Shown: positions 1 to 12,500 of the stretch, in pieces
Layout: each line of letters starts with the position of its first letter
How positions within the stretch are numbered: position 1 is the first letter of the stretch
From: Ciona savignyi
Lineage: Eukaryota > Chordata > Ascidiacea > Phlebobranchia > Cionidae
Direction of reading: 5' to 3'
Assembly: GCA_000149265.1 (NCBI GenBank)
Contig: CH002809.1
Location: 989,856-1,053,855 of the forward strand
Length of the DNA stretch: 64,000 bases
Made by a program: the position numbers and the translations under genes
The notes under the pieces: generated by a model
The model's input: the letters and a program-made list of their open reading frames with translations, nothing else
What the model was told of the DNA's origin: nothing
Database searches by the model: none

Positions 1-64
1 CCTGCAACCTTTTGGTTAAAAGGCATCGTACTAAACCGCCAGACTAACCGGCTGGACAACCATG
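1..64 (-). repeat. SINE-A fragment (tRNA-like head)
   Basis: This is the head end of a minus-oriented copy of the window's dominant SINE: the pieces CTGCAACCTTTTGGTTAAAA and CCGCCAGACTAACCGG match the promoter-like end of the complete copies, such as 47701-47994. The rest lies outside the window. Confidence 0.75.
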
Positions 65-139
65 TTATCTAGACCAGTGTTATTCAAACTTTTTTGCTAT
101 AATTTTCCTTCTAGTCGCAGTTAAGTTCCCATAGTTTAT

Positions 140-325
140 TCCTCACCCTGGCTGTTGTGTCCTTGGGAAAGCCAATTATTAAATGAAGCCTCGAACCAGT
201 GGATTTATGTAAAATACTGAATTTAACTTAAACGTAACACACTGCTTAATCTTAGTAATGCGATGGTGGGCTGAAGGTATTCTTACAGTTACAACTTCGG
301 TTTACCACTATCACCTGATAAAACT
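140..325 (+). repeat. Diverged SINE-A copy
   Basis: A decayed plus-oriented copy. It keeps the motif order of the family body: TTGTGTCCTTGGGAAAG, then a degraded AACCAGTGGATTTATG, then ACACACTGC and CGATGGTGGGC. It is much more diverged than the other copies, so it is probably an old insertion. Confidence 0.5.
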
Positions 326-344
326 TTATATGTGTCTATCCACT

Positions 345-448
345 GACGTGTTTTAACTACTGTAGTTTTGCTTATCATGTCTCCTTAATTTAAAATAATT
401 GTTTTATTCTTTTTTATTGTAACGAAGGAGTGAAAAATAAACTAAACT
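345..448. repeat. Short element, shared with 30010-30115
   Basis: This segment, containing TACTGTAGTTTTGC and AACGAAGGAG and ending in AATAAACTAAACT, recurs almost unchanged at 30010-30115. Its AAACTAAACT end matches element C (for example 44082-44206), so it may be a deletion derivative of that family. Confidence 0.6.
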
Positions 449-488
449 AAAAACTATATCATATTCTCAGTGAATTTCATGTATGCAG

Positions 489-1527
489 ATGAACAGGAAA
501 TTGCGAAAAAGTTGGAAGTATTGGAAAAGAAGGAAAATACAGGAGGAAAAGAGGTTTGTGATGTTTGTTGGAGTATTAGTAGGATAAGATACTTGTGTTT
601 TATCCAGTAAGTCGTAAAGGGTTAACATCAGATTAACTTGCGCTACCGCCTGCCGGAGCTGTTGCATTGTTTTATATAATAACAAGGCATTTTTTTCGTG
701 CCTTGCTAAAGGATTCAAACGAATAGCCAGTTGATGGTTTTGCGTTAAAAAAGTCATCCGATCTACATTACATACAATAGGATGATTATTCATCTTTTTA
801 TTGTCAAAAATCCAAAAACACAGCCGCTTTATCACACAAATAATTCTAAGTTACCTTGCGCCAAAGGTTAATTACTACCATTGAACACAACCAACTAATT
901 AGTGACAATCCTTAAACTCTTCGGCTAAATGTCAAGACACTACTCTGCCAAAGTAATTGGCTGAATAATTGAATTAAAAATAAAAGGTTAGCTTGTACCC
1001 TCTCTGTGGGCATTAGGTAATCTGATAATTGACTATGTTTTACCACCCCTTTTTGTGGATAGAATAGGATAGGATATTCATGTTTATCCCCGTGAATGGG
1101 AAAACCAAGGGGGTTAACACACGGGCAATTGTTAGATCACCTATCGCCCACCGTCGGGTTACCGGAGCTATTGCAGTGTGTTGTATATGATATAAACGTT
1201 CCTTCAATTTGGTAGAACCCATAAATCCGCTGGGTTCAGGCAATGTCCCTAAAGTGCCTTGCCCAAGGACACAACCGACTAGCTAGCGACCAGTTTCGTA
1301 CCTGTAACCTTTCGATTGAAAGGCGACGCACTTCTTGGTTTGTGGCTCCACTAAATTGCGCCCCCTAATGGTAGGAAGAGGAGGAAGAAGAAGAGTTGGA
1401 AGTTGAGGAAGAAGAGGAGCAAGCGGAAGAAGAGAACGATTACCTCACTTCCTATTTCGACAACGGGGAGAACTATCTGGATGAAGAAGAAGACACGTTG
1501 GACGACAAGGATGGCGGGATCTACTGA
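489..1527 (+). CDS. POLR3GL: RNA polymerase III subunit RPC7 (POLR3G/POLR3GL), last two exons
   Basis: RPC7 belongs to the RPC3-RPC6-RPC7 subcomplex of RNA polymerase III, which acts in transcription initiation in the nucleus. Two coding exons are visible. Exon 489-553 follows TATGCAG, reads EQEIAKKLEVLEKKENTGG and ends at GAG|GTTTGT. Exon 1375-1527 follows GGTAG, reads a run of about 20 mostly acidic residues, then NDYLTSYFDNGENYLDEEED, and ends GGIY before TGA. The junction is phase 0 on both sides. The acidic stretch, a SYFDNG motif and a terminal Tyr are what I recall of vertebrate POLR3G/POLR3GL tails. Upstream exons lie outside the window; the first visible exon needs one base from the previous one. 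A SINE-A copy fills the intron to within about 35 bases of the last acceptor. An AATAAA at 1845-1850 could be the poly(A) signal. Which paralogue it is cannot be told from the tail. Confidence 0.8.
1064..1340 (-). repeat. SINE-A, near complete, in the last POLR3G-like intron
   Basis: Minus-oriented copy. It starts at the AGGATAGGATATTCATG tail and runs through GGTTACCGGAGCTATTGCAG to the tRNA-like head (CAACCTTTCGATTGAAAGGC). It ends about 35 bases before the acceptor of the last coding exon. Confidence 0.9.
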
Positions 1528-2700
1528 GGGATCATCAGAAGTGGAGCCTTTTACAAGGGGGATTAAGAAAAATATCGAAAAGTTCGTTCCATGGTATTCC
1601 CGACGTAGGATCAACATTTTCACACTGGCGTCTTCAATCACTGCTACATAACAGCAAAACGTTCCTGCTTTTGAGGAAACTGTCCGGTTTGTACGGATCG
1701 AGTGATTCTGGTTTATCGCAATTGAGACTTCATCACTTTGAGGTGTTATTCTTGCTATTGCGTAAAACTGGTTCTACCATAATGAAAATCGGCGTGTGTT
1801 GTAAACCTGTATGTCGTTTTTACGACGGTAAAGCCATAGGTACAAATAAAGGGGATTTCCCTGGTGTTACTTTCGGTATCAGCTTAGTCAATCTGACACA
1901 CAGGATAGAGGATACATACTAAATCCTCGATTAGCCCAAATCACCAGTCACGTTTAGTCGTTTTAGTCAGGTTTATTGCACCAAAACGAACTTTATAAAA
2001 ACTAAGAAAACGGCGACAAAAAGTCTTCATTTCAAACATAACACTCTCCAATCACGTAAACCGGTTACAAATACAGTTAGGATTAAAAAAGCACTTCAAT
2101 TATAAAACACAATTAAAAAAGTCACAGATCTCGTTATTTGTATCAGAAAACAACATTGAAGAACGCAGATAAATATATACAGAAAAACATGGCATTTACA
2201 GTTGTCGACTCTCACTTTAAGCCGGTGACTCGTTTTTTTAATCTTTCTACGACCTTCTGCAGATCGGGGCTGGAACGTTCTAGAATAAAGGGTTTTTGAT
2301 GAGAATTTTCCGACATAATAGTCTATGGGTTAGGTTCGGCGGTCGCGGCTATTTACCACTTTTCCGCGGTTACATCATCGGGCAAGTCACTAAACTGACG
2401 TTACATTGATCCATATGCAACACACTTCAATACCGTTAGTCCGACTGTCGGACTAATGTTTTTCTCACGAATACCAATGTTTATATCTTGTAATATGCAT
2501 TTTTCCGTTTACGGAGTTAAAAGACATAAATATGTTATCGTGTGCTTTTTAGTTTACTAAAATCGAATTGTTTAAAAAAATGCAGGTTGCCTAATAAAAC
2601 CAGACATTATAAAGTATTTTGTCGATTACTACTGTAATTACGGCCCGTGTGGTGTCTCAAACATACGGATAAAAATGCCTTGTTTTCTGCTGAAACATGT
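1528..2700. other. 3' flank of the POLR3G-like gene, no gene seen
   Basis: Short open frames here lack coding character, splice sites and family resemblance. The first part is probably the 3' UTR. At 2549-2665 begins a segment that is duplicated at 2891-2995. Confidence 0.5.
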
Positions 2701-2995
2701 ACGGTCCTGTGGCCTAATGGTTAACGCGACCGATACATATACCGACTCTTACGGCCATGGTGACGAGCCCTTCAGGTTCGAAACGGGTTCAAAACTTGGT
2801 CCAGTCAAAAAAATCCCTTAAAAAATGCTAACAATAACGTATTTATATATAGTTCAACCGGTTCAACGGTGGAGACCAATTTTTAATTTAAGTTTACTAA
2901 AATCGAATTGTTTAAAAAATGCAGGTTGCCTAATGAAACCATTCATTAAGAAGTATTCTGTCGATTACTACTGTGATGACGGCCTTGTTTTTCCT
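2549..2995. repeat. Direct duplication of about 110 bp flanking a SINE-B
   Basis: Both 2549-2665 and 2891-2995 contain GTTTACTAAAATCGAATTG, ATGCAGGTTGCCTAAT and GTCGATTACTACTGT in the same order, with small differences. The space between holds a SINE-B copy, so this is a local tandem duplication with an insertion. Confidence 0.8.
2701..2823 (+). repeat. SINE-B (second tRNA-derived SINE family)
   Basis: The element contains a box-A-like GGCCTAATGGTTAACGCG and box-B-like GGTTCGAAAC, then AACTTGGTCCAGTCAAAAAA. The spacing resembles a tRNA internal promoter. Related copies are at 20300, 34806, 43237, 43517, 46146 and 46704. Confidence 0.85.
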
Positions 2996-3462
2996 GAAAA
3001 TGCTAACAATAACGGATATAGTTTAACGGTGGTGACCGAATAGTTTTTAACATGAACACTTTCAACATGCTATGGAAAACCTAGTTACAAAAACATCATG
3101 TGATTTTTACCCATTAAAAAAGTGAAATCGAGGAAAGATTAAGGAAAATGTCCTCTTTAATTTGCCGACTTACTTTTGTTTCTTATTTTCAGATTCATGG
3201 CTTCTTGTTCGGATTCAACTGGTAATGAGATAAGTAAATAATAAATACAAAAGGTTTGGTTAATTGTTAGTCTAACCAGACGGTTGTGTCCTTGAGTCAC
3301 AGACTTTCCAAAACCACGGTATAAATTATATAGTTCTATTTAAAATGAAGGAAAGTTTTAAGCATGTAAAACACATTGTAATAGCTTTATTACTCCGACT
3401 TTAGACAGGCGGTAATTTGACGATTGCCCGTGTGATAAACCGTTGCAAATTTTAGGGAATTA

Positions 3463-3560
3463 AACGTAAATGTTGTATACGGGAATTAAACGTGAATGTT
3501 GTATACGGGAATTAAACGTGAATGTTCTATACGGGAATTAAACGTTAATGTTCTATATGC
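3463..3560. repeat. 26-bp tandem repeat, about 3.5 copies
   Basis: The unit ACGGGAATTAAACGTGAATG plus TTGTAT (or TTCTAT) repeats from 3463. The array runs up to and slightly into the stop codon end of the large minus-strand gene (stop at 3553-3555). Confidence 0.9.
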
Positions 3561-6500
3561 AATTACCTGGAGACGCTGGGTTGGTGTTCAACTCAGTTTC
3601 CCTCATCGTATCAACAGCTATGACGTCACTTCCTTCCATGTTGGACAATGAATACACATCGTTTATCGTCAGTTCCGGTTCGTCTGGTTGCAACTTTATC
3701 ACTGACTTCGTTCCGTCGGCGTTTTGTACGAAAACAACCGACCCGTTATGGAGTTTGGCACCGGGTAGCAAGCAAGGAGGCATAGTGTGGTCGACCACGC
3801 GAATTGGATTCAGCTCGTGTCCAAGCCCGTGCTCCGAGGACGAAGCGCTCCCCCCAAGCGAATTCGCTGTTGGCGCCTCCCTTGCCACGTTACAGTTTAA
3901 TGGCGTCACCGCGGGGCCGTTGTTGTTCCAGTTACTGTTGCTTTGAGTCAAAATCGATTGTTTCCGAAAAGGCGCATTTACTTGTCTTGCAGATGTTGAT
4001 TGTATGCTCTGCAGTATATCATTTAACTCTCTCGATATTTCTTCCTTCTTTTCTAGGCGGCTGGTATTGAAGGGTTCCTGAGAAGTTGGCGCATGCTGAA
4101 GGGTTTCGTTCACAAATTTTGCCCCGATCGAGAAATCAAGAGGGGATGCTTGCTCATTAAAACGCGGCTCTTGGGTTGCCGGAGTTATAAGGGGGTAGGA
4201 AAATGTGGACGAAGTGTTGGGTGGTCGAGGGGCAGATTGCATCGGACGAATTAACCGTTGTAAGAAGGCCGGAGGCACCATAGGTGTGGCTGAACAAGTA
4301 AACTGGTTCGGCGCATTTAACTGCTGTGGTGGCTGGTAGAGGAATGGCTTCGTCTGGTTAACTGTGGTGGGATGGGGTAAAGGAGCCGCTATCCTGGGGT
4401 TCAGAGAAGAATACACCGTCGAAAATGGAGGAGGGTTCTGTGTTGAAACGGAAAATCGAAAGACTTGTTGGACAGGGGTAGCTTGAGTCATGCTTGGTAG
4501 TGGTAGTTGACTTCTGTCATTCGCATTTAGTATCCATTTTAACTTCTCTGGTGCGCTATTTATTTCGGTTTGTTGGGAGAAATGTGGTAGGATTTGAGAA
4601 AACGTGACTTCCGGTTGGTGCACAGAAGAAGATGTAGAATTCTGCGAGTTGGATGGTGCGCTTGCCACATTATTCGCTTTGTTTTGTACCTTTCCCTTTT
4701 CAGAACGAGTTTCCGTAGATTTTCGCTTCTTTCTTGTTCCCGCGTCTCTATAGGCCCCGTCGAAGAACGCGTAAGCGGAGCTTTTTACGTTTAGATCCGA
4801 AAGTATCAATTGCTGGTTATATGAAAAGGTCTTGCAAAATATCTACAGCGAAGAATAAGAAAATGCATTATTTTTATATTCTTATTTGAAAAATATATTT
4901 CTTGCCATGGATTGTAAAACAGAAAACGGTATAACATGGGCAATTCTGAAATAACCTCGTTCCCATCTGGTTGCTAGATCTATTTTAGTGGTTGTAATAA
5001 AATATTAAACAATTACGTGTTAAAATGCGATTAAAATAACGTTTTCCATAAATTGTGATACACTAGACGTTGTGGTTGTTATAAAAGTTTAAACATTTGC
5101 AGTTGAAAGATAAAGTTTCAATGTATTGCACTGGTAATAAATAATTACACTCTAAATGTCCATTAAGTCATTGCATTTTCCTAAACCGGGTCAATACAAA
5201 AGACGTTCGCTACAAACTAATATTTGTCAGATGACCTTATCCCGGAGGCGGCTTTGTTCTATGATACATAATTATGTAACTGATGAAAATAGTCTTACTT
5301 CAATAACTTCTGTGTTTAAATGGTTGATAGATTTGTAGGTCTTGACGTTTACAAATTGCGGTAAAAACTCCTTTTCTATGCCAAAGCTTGCCAGGTAGTA
5401 GTGCTGAAATAAGGGAATTATTGAAACGTCTAAAATGAATGTTTATTTTTATAGGGCGCAGTTACAAACCACGATGGGCGCGTCACTATAAACTGTTTTT
5501 ATATTAAAATCGGTAAAGATGCAATATTTATCCCAATGGACCCCTTTCAGCCAACTAGTTTTGATCCAACAACATATCGGCTGTATAACCGACTTAGCTA
5601 AACGGTGTTATGGGAAATGTTTATCTTCGCAATCAAAGCTGTGTCGTCAAAACTATAGACCACGAGCAACTACAAGTGATTTATATACCTTTTTTTTATA
5701 AAAACTCTCTTAGTAGAGAGCTCATAATTAAATAGAAATTTACCTTGGTGAAGACTGACAGAAACATTGGTGCGAAAAATATTTCCGAAGATTTAAAGTT
5801 CGCCCGTGTAACCACGGTCAGACTTGCATCACATGTACAAATTTTAATGCATAAGTTACCACTGGAAGTGGGCAAAAAACTTTTTAAAAAATTTCAATAT
5901 TTTGAATTTTTTACCTTAGTTCGGTATGTTCCAGTGGTGGAATTTTGTTTAAAACAGTAGACACAAAAAGATTACATAGCCTCATATAAAAAATCAATTT
6001 TATAGAAATACATGATATGCACCAAAGTGGTTTTAATTGATGTTTGTTTGGTCGTCCTTTGCAGTGGAATTGTCATGATGTATGTTTTACTTGCTATTTG
6101 TTACGTGGACAAAAATATATTCCAAAATGGTTTACTTAACGAAGTGATTGTATGTTTAGTAATGCATATTTTTTATTATAAATACAGGAAAAAGTATAAA
6201 TGTAACCCATACCGGCAAAACTATTCTCAAATAATCATCCAGTAGCATCAGGTTATTTTTTGGAAGACCAGGATTTTGGTGGCCATAGCTGTGGCCAAGC
6301 ATTGCAAAGATGTGAGGTATTTCACGAGCCTGTCTATCAAACACAAGTTCGTAGACTGCCTGTGCAAATGGGTTTGGCGGGTAGCTTCTTATCCCGCGGC
6401 TGGTAATGTCGCGAAGAAAGTCCACCGGCGCGGTTTTCAATGTGAACGCGATGTCGCGTATCCGAACAAGTGTAACGTCAAACACAATCTGAGAGGCAGC

Positions 6501-9500
6501 GGAAGAACCCGATGTCACTGGAAATGCATTTTCACCGTTTTCCGCTCGTTGTACTTTCATTTGAATGTACGGGATTCTCCGCTTTCGAAAGAACACGATT
6601 GCCGTTGATGGAACGAACGGACTTATTAACTTATACGCCGGAGCTCTCATTCCAACCTCTAATATGCCATGGAAAGTAACTTCGTGCTGTAACGTTTGCG
6701 ACGCTGCAATACTCGGTTGAGTTTCCGTTAAAACAGGACTTTGTTGTGGATGGGACACAGGTGGTGAACCGGTCTTCCATTCACTTCGTGCTTCACTGTA
6801 CCCCCCTTCAAGGCACAGGTCGTTAACAGGCAGAGAACTTTGACCATCAGGTGAATGCGATACGACGCCCACAGTCTTGGACAAAAGTCTATCGCTGTTA
6901 GATATTCTCTGTGTCTGTCTTCGTTTTTTGATTTTAAGTTTACCGGATTGTTCCTCATTGTTTCCAGCGATCATTTCGATTGTCTTTTTGCTTACGTCAT
7001 CTAGATCCGGCATACATTCGTCAGCACTTATTGTTGCATCTATGGAAAGTTTAATTGCGTGACGGGTGCGGTTGGATTAATCGGTAAAGCGTTGGTAGTA
7101 GGTAGGGAGTGTGCGCCATCGAAACTAGCCGCAGGTTTGGCTGTGACATAGACTAAGGCACATTGCGATCATCGTCTAAAGCGAGCAGATTAAATTATAC
7201 TATTTCCCGTGTTACAGTGATAAAACAATAATATCCTGGGTAAACTACCAAAAATTCTAAAAGAGATTTTGACTGTACGTTGTTTGTTTCTGCAAGCAAA
7301 AAAACGTACGAGTTTACTGGTTTACTGACCACATTTAGTCAAATTGTATAACGTTTTGTTTATCAAACTAAAACTAATGGTTCCCCGAGTTATTATCCAC
7401 ATTTTTACCCATCCTCCCAAAAAGAAGTCCTTTCGTGTGGATTTGCAACAAACAAAATAAATTAAACAGTTAAAATCTCTGAAATTTTCCACTAGATGAA
7501 AACATTTTTTGTTGTCATTGGGACATTTTTTTAGTATCATTGTTTTTAAAATCCCTATTGATTTATGTTGATTTTTGCCTTAAAGAAATTGCTTTAGAAT
7601 TGAAAACGGTTGAATATGGGTATGGGGCTCTCACATATCCAGCTGATTTATACAAGTGGCAATAGTGTATTATGCTTTCATTGGCATTTTGTATTTTTGG
7701 GGTATTTTTTATTTACAATTTTCTTTTAAAGTAGATAGTCCAGTTCAGTAATAAATCGGCTATCAAAAATATCGACGCCAACAAAACTGAAAAAAATTGG
7801 TAACTATCCTTGGAATTTGTTTTAAAATATAATGTGTATACATAGGCACATATTAATATACTTTCTCAATTGTTTTCTCACAGAGTATTGGGTGTCCAGA
7901 GTCGGAGAACGCTGCTTAATGAAGTTAATTGTTAAAATTAATTGTTTTTTTAGTTCCATCTATTAATCCAAAAAGCGACTATGGCCACAGGGTAATTTGT
8001 TGTCTGTGTTACTGTTTTTCTTTATTGATCCCCAAAAAGGTTGTTTATAACTATGTTTATCGGACCATAAACTGTCTACAGCCGAAAGATAACGTCCTGG
8101 GATAAAACGCTTCGCGGACATCTCATCAACCTACCCAAGCAACGTATCAAACGTACACTACACACCCCAATATCTTCAGGAAACCGATGACATGCCCGTT
8201 ATCCGTTTTTTTTTCCATTTTTGGAGACAAAACATGAACATGCGACTTTGTGATGTAAAACGTACCTGAACAATCATGTTTTTCTTGATTCACACTTTCA
8301 ATATCCGACTCAATTCCTTCGTCTTTGCTTTTCGAGCTATCAACCTCCATATGGCAAGTATCCAGGGACGATAAATCGTGTTCCCCGAATTGTTCGTTTA
8401 AATTTGGCGTCGTTGTATGTTGTATTGGGTCATCTGCTCCAGTTGTGTTAGGGCTTTTCTTGAAGTTGTCGATTGTCGGATCCGAAACGCTGGGTGTGCA
8501 AGTATCAGACTGGATATCTGCGATGGGGTTCATAATGGCATCGTTTCGAACGATTCCAGTCGACGACAAAACTTCACCATTTTCTTCGATAATAGTTAAC
8601 TTATCATGTTGATCTCCCAAATTTGACTCCTCCTCAACTGCTAGAGATAAATGTTAAACCAAAGCAAATGTTTTTATTTCTTTACTATTATCTTAACCCA
8701 ATTTTGTATCATCAACTGTCTCTACTTTTGGAGCGTCGGACTGTCAATAAATCGCGAGTCCTAAACCCAGTGGACTAATGTTTTTTAAATGAAATGAACC
8801 TCTTTGTCATTTACAACTTACTGCAGTTGCTCCGACAAATTGGCTTTGAGCAAGAAGTAATCTTAATATTATGACGCATTGAGAGGATAAACATAAGTTA
8901 TTTCCTCCAGCATCAAAGCGATCTTCTCACTACCAATAAGTAGCATTCCCTGATCGAAGCTAGACTGGGCAAAACACTTAATCAATAATAAGAAGTACGT
9001 ACCTTGACTTTCATGACTTAAAGTTGGATTAGTTGCCAATCCGTTTGCTATCACTTGAACATTCCTAGAGTTGTCGCAGGGCTCGTCATCCCCAACAGAA
9101 ACACACTTGATGGGTTCATTGGTGAAAACCTGTATGAATAATAAAATCGGAACCATTATATAAGAAACCTACCTTTGTCTTGTAGGTTAGTTCTACTAAA
9201 TGAATTCGCCATCTTAGTTCTACTAAGCGAATTTTCCTATTTAGTCTACTATACTAGCGATTTGACCTAGCTAGTCGCATACGTTTGTTTGCAACATAAC
9301 ACGCGCATTGTTTAAACATAGTATATCTTCGATTTAAGGACCATTTGGCCCCTTATAAATCAAATATATTCCTTAACTCTACAGATATATATAATTACCT
9401 CATTTAATGGTTCAGCGACTAAAGATTGTGCCCTTTCGTTCGAGTTTGTTGTCCCAGTGCAAGTGGAACAATCAGTGCTGAAGCTATCGTTCTCTGATAA

Positions 9501-12500
9501 CTTGTCATCACATTCATTGGAGCAGTTTTTCAAATGAGACAGGTCCGTAATATCTTTGTGTTCAGAGCATTTTTTTAAAATGTTGCAGTCATGTAGGTTG
9601 TCGACGTTGTTATCTGTTGTGTCGAGTTCATCCTGCGATTCCATAGGTGGTGAGGGTTCTGCTTCTTTTTGACTGGGGGATATATTTAATACAGTGCATT
9701 CTTTAATAACATCTTTATCACTGTCGGTGTTTGATGTCTCAAAGATAGTGGTGGGTTGTACCGGCTCTATTATGTGTTTCGAGTTCAGGCAAACATCCCT
9801 ATTTAACAGACTTGATTCTTTACGGTCATGATCCGCACCGTCTGACTGATCAATTAAACTCTTCCTTTTGTTGCTTTGGTTCTCAGAATTCTCATCATTC
9901 GGTTTCCATCCTTCTGCTTGAAACGAAAGTTCACTTTTGTTTGCAGAAATGTTCAACTTTTTCAGAGTGACGGTTGGGTTCATTGATTGCCCAGACTTGA
10001 GGAAGGATTCGAACGATATTAATTCACCCTCGTCCTCTGATATATCACCGTTGGGCCTGAAACTTGTAAAGCGAATTGCAGGTGTTAAATCTGTAAGTTC
10101 CTCATCAGAAGATATGGAGGGAAGCGGTTCTCTCTTCCGCTTCTTTGGCTGCGACCGTGCGCTTATGCTCTTTCGTGCTGTATTTCGTTTACCTCTGATT
10201 AACTTACTTGGCGATGGTGTTGTTACTTGCTTGTCAGTGCTCGCCCGGGTTTTTGAATTGCTTGAGAATACAGCTTTTGGTGAGGTATGTGTTTCGGGAG
10301 TCTCCGCATTTTTTACAGATGGGTTTAATCTTTTTCTCTGTCTTAAACCAATCTCATGGGTAGGTATGGCACGTTTTTTAGAGCGATTTTGTTTTCGCCT
10401 TTTCTTCAAAGCGTTCACATTGGGTGTTGCACATTCTTTTGCGATTTTACTCTTAGTCTCGTCTGGCATTGAAAGTTCTCTAATTTCATTTGGTTGGTGT
10501 TGAAACTTTTTGAAAGTCTTTGCTGTGGTATGTTGTTCCACTGCTATAGGTGAGGGATTTGGTATTGATCGAATTTCATCTCCGCCTTTGTCTTGGTACA
10601 ATGCAATATTGGAATCTATATCGACTGCTTTGTTATCAGGAATGTTTGAATGAATGGACTCTTTGTTCGGGGTAGGTAGGGCAAACAAAACTGGTTCTTT
10701 GGAATTATGATTTGGTTCACTTACCCTGCCGTCTTCGGTTGAAAGCTGTGTGGGACTAGCTGTTGAGTTTGTTGAAATAACAGATTCTTTATGTTTCGAA
10801 CTTAACAAATCAGGTGCCTTTAAAACCTTTATTTCATTTGTTGGGCTTGAAACTCTGCTGAGATCAACATTTACAGAGTTAGTTGCTATTACGGACACTC
10901 CAACGCCAACCTTTGCTTTATCAAGCATTATTTTCTTCCACGGTCGGGTCACGCTGACTTTGGCATCTGTAACATTTGATAAAGAGCTGTTCGGATTGTT
11001 CACATTAAAACTTTCATCTTGTAATCTTTGATTGGGGCTGTTTGAAGAATAGTTAGGGAGGCTTTCAATACGATTTGGACTATTTGAAGAATGACTAGGT
11101 AGGCTAGCAATACCCGAAGATACGTCATTGTATTTCGAAACAAGGTCTTCGGGGCCTTTCCGCGATTCAAGTTCAACTGTTTCTTGGTGTTGTTCACCGC
11201 CGTCATCTTGTATTTTGATTTGTTTCAACAGCAAGCTGTCAATTCGAAAATTGGAAAATGGATTGTCGTTTATAACTTCACTCTGCACCACGAAAGGCCA
11301 AGGAACATCAGCGTCATCTATTCCAACACCACTTGCCTCGTTTAGTTGAAATAAATGTGTAGTGTCTAGAAGCGAAGACTTTTCAGAAGATTCGTCACAA
11401 CATTGATCTGATTTAACTTTTTCTTTTTTGATTTCTCGTTCTAGATTAAGTTTACCTGTGGAAAGTTCTTCCTTATTTGATGCTTTGTTTAAAGTTTTAT
11501 TGGAAAATATCTTTATGGAGGCACTTTTATCCCCGGCAAGAGGTTTCGAATCAACGCTTTTACGAGGTGAAATCTGATCTCTTTTAGGTCTTAATTCATT
11601 TGCGGAGTTTGATCTTACATTGCGGATTTCCTCGGGCTCACGAACTTTATGGACGTATCTGACAGTATCATAAGAACTACCTCGTGTCACAGTTGTTATG
11701 TTTAATTTATTGCTTTTCCATTCTGAACCTTTGTGTATTGACTTCGAACTTTCAGAATAGTGTCTTCCGAAATATTTGTCATATCGGTCCCTTCTAAGAT
11801 TGTATTTAACGTTTTTGTGCCAATCGTCTTCTTGATTACGATTGTGATATCTAAACGCCCATGGCCGGTGTTGCCGAACCCGCCTGTAACCTTCTGGATG
11901 GTGCCTCGAGGAGTCTGAAAAACGCGCTCCGTTAACAGTGTTCCTGGTGTATCTCGGTTTAAATCTTTCCGGGGAACTCCGATTTTTTTCCTTTCTATGA
12001 CCCACTTCAATGGATTTAATAAATTGTGACTTTAAATGTTTGTGTTGACTCTGTTTTCGTTCAGAGTGAGCGTCCTCTTTTTTAGTTTGCTTTTTCGTAT
12101 CTTCAAATTCCTGCAGGACATGCGAGAAGCACGTTGAAGTATTCGTGTTGGGATTTTCCACCGTCATAATATGTGACATCATACTCTGATCAATTGTTCT
12201 GCTCGACAGGGGGGATTTTGAGCGCCTGATATTTCCTGACAAAGTTTCCTTTTTCCCTCGATTGGTATTAACGTGTATTGTTCGATCTGTTGATGCGTCA
12301 CCTGGAACCTCAATTGCAGTCTTCTCAAAAACATGGCGGACTTTTTCACTTGAAGATAAGTGGTTTGCTACATCATGTTGTTTTATTGTTATCTTTAGTT
12401 GTTCTGTCTTTTTCAATGCAATGCGATCGATATCCGTTGAAATTGGCACAAAAGAGGTAACGTCTGTGACAGCCATTTTGCTCGGATTTGTAGAAATTTC

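Noticed and set aside
1351-1641. Minus-strand frame rich in Phe and Leu
   Set aside because: It is the antisense of the acidic, GAA/GAG-rich last exon of the POLR3G-like gene.
9937-10503. 188-codon plus-strand frame
   Set aside because: It lies opposite the 3.1 kb exon of the large minus-strand gene and has no features of its own.
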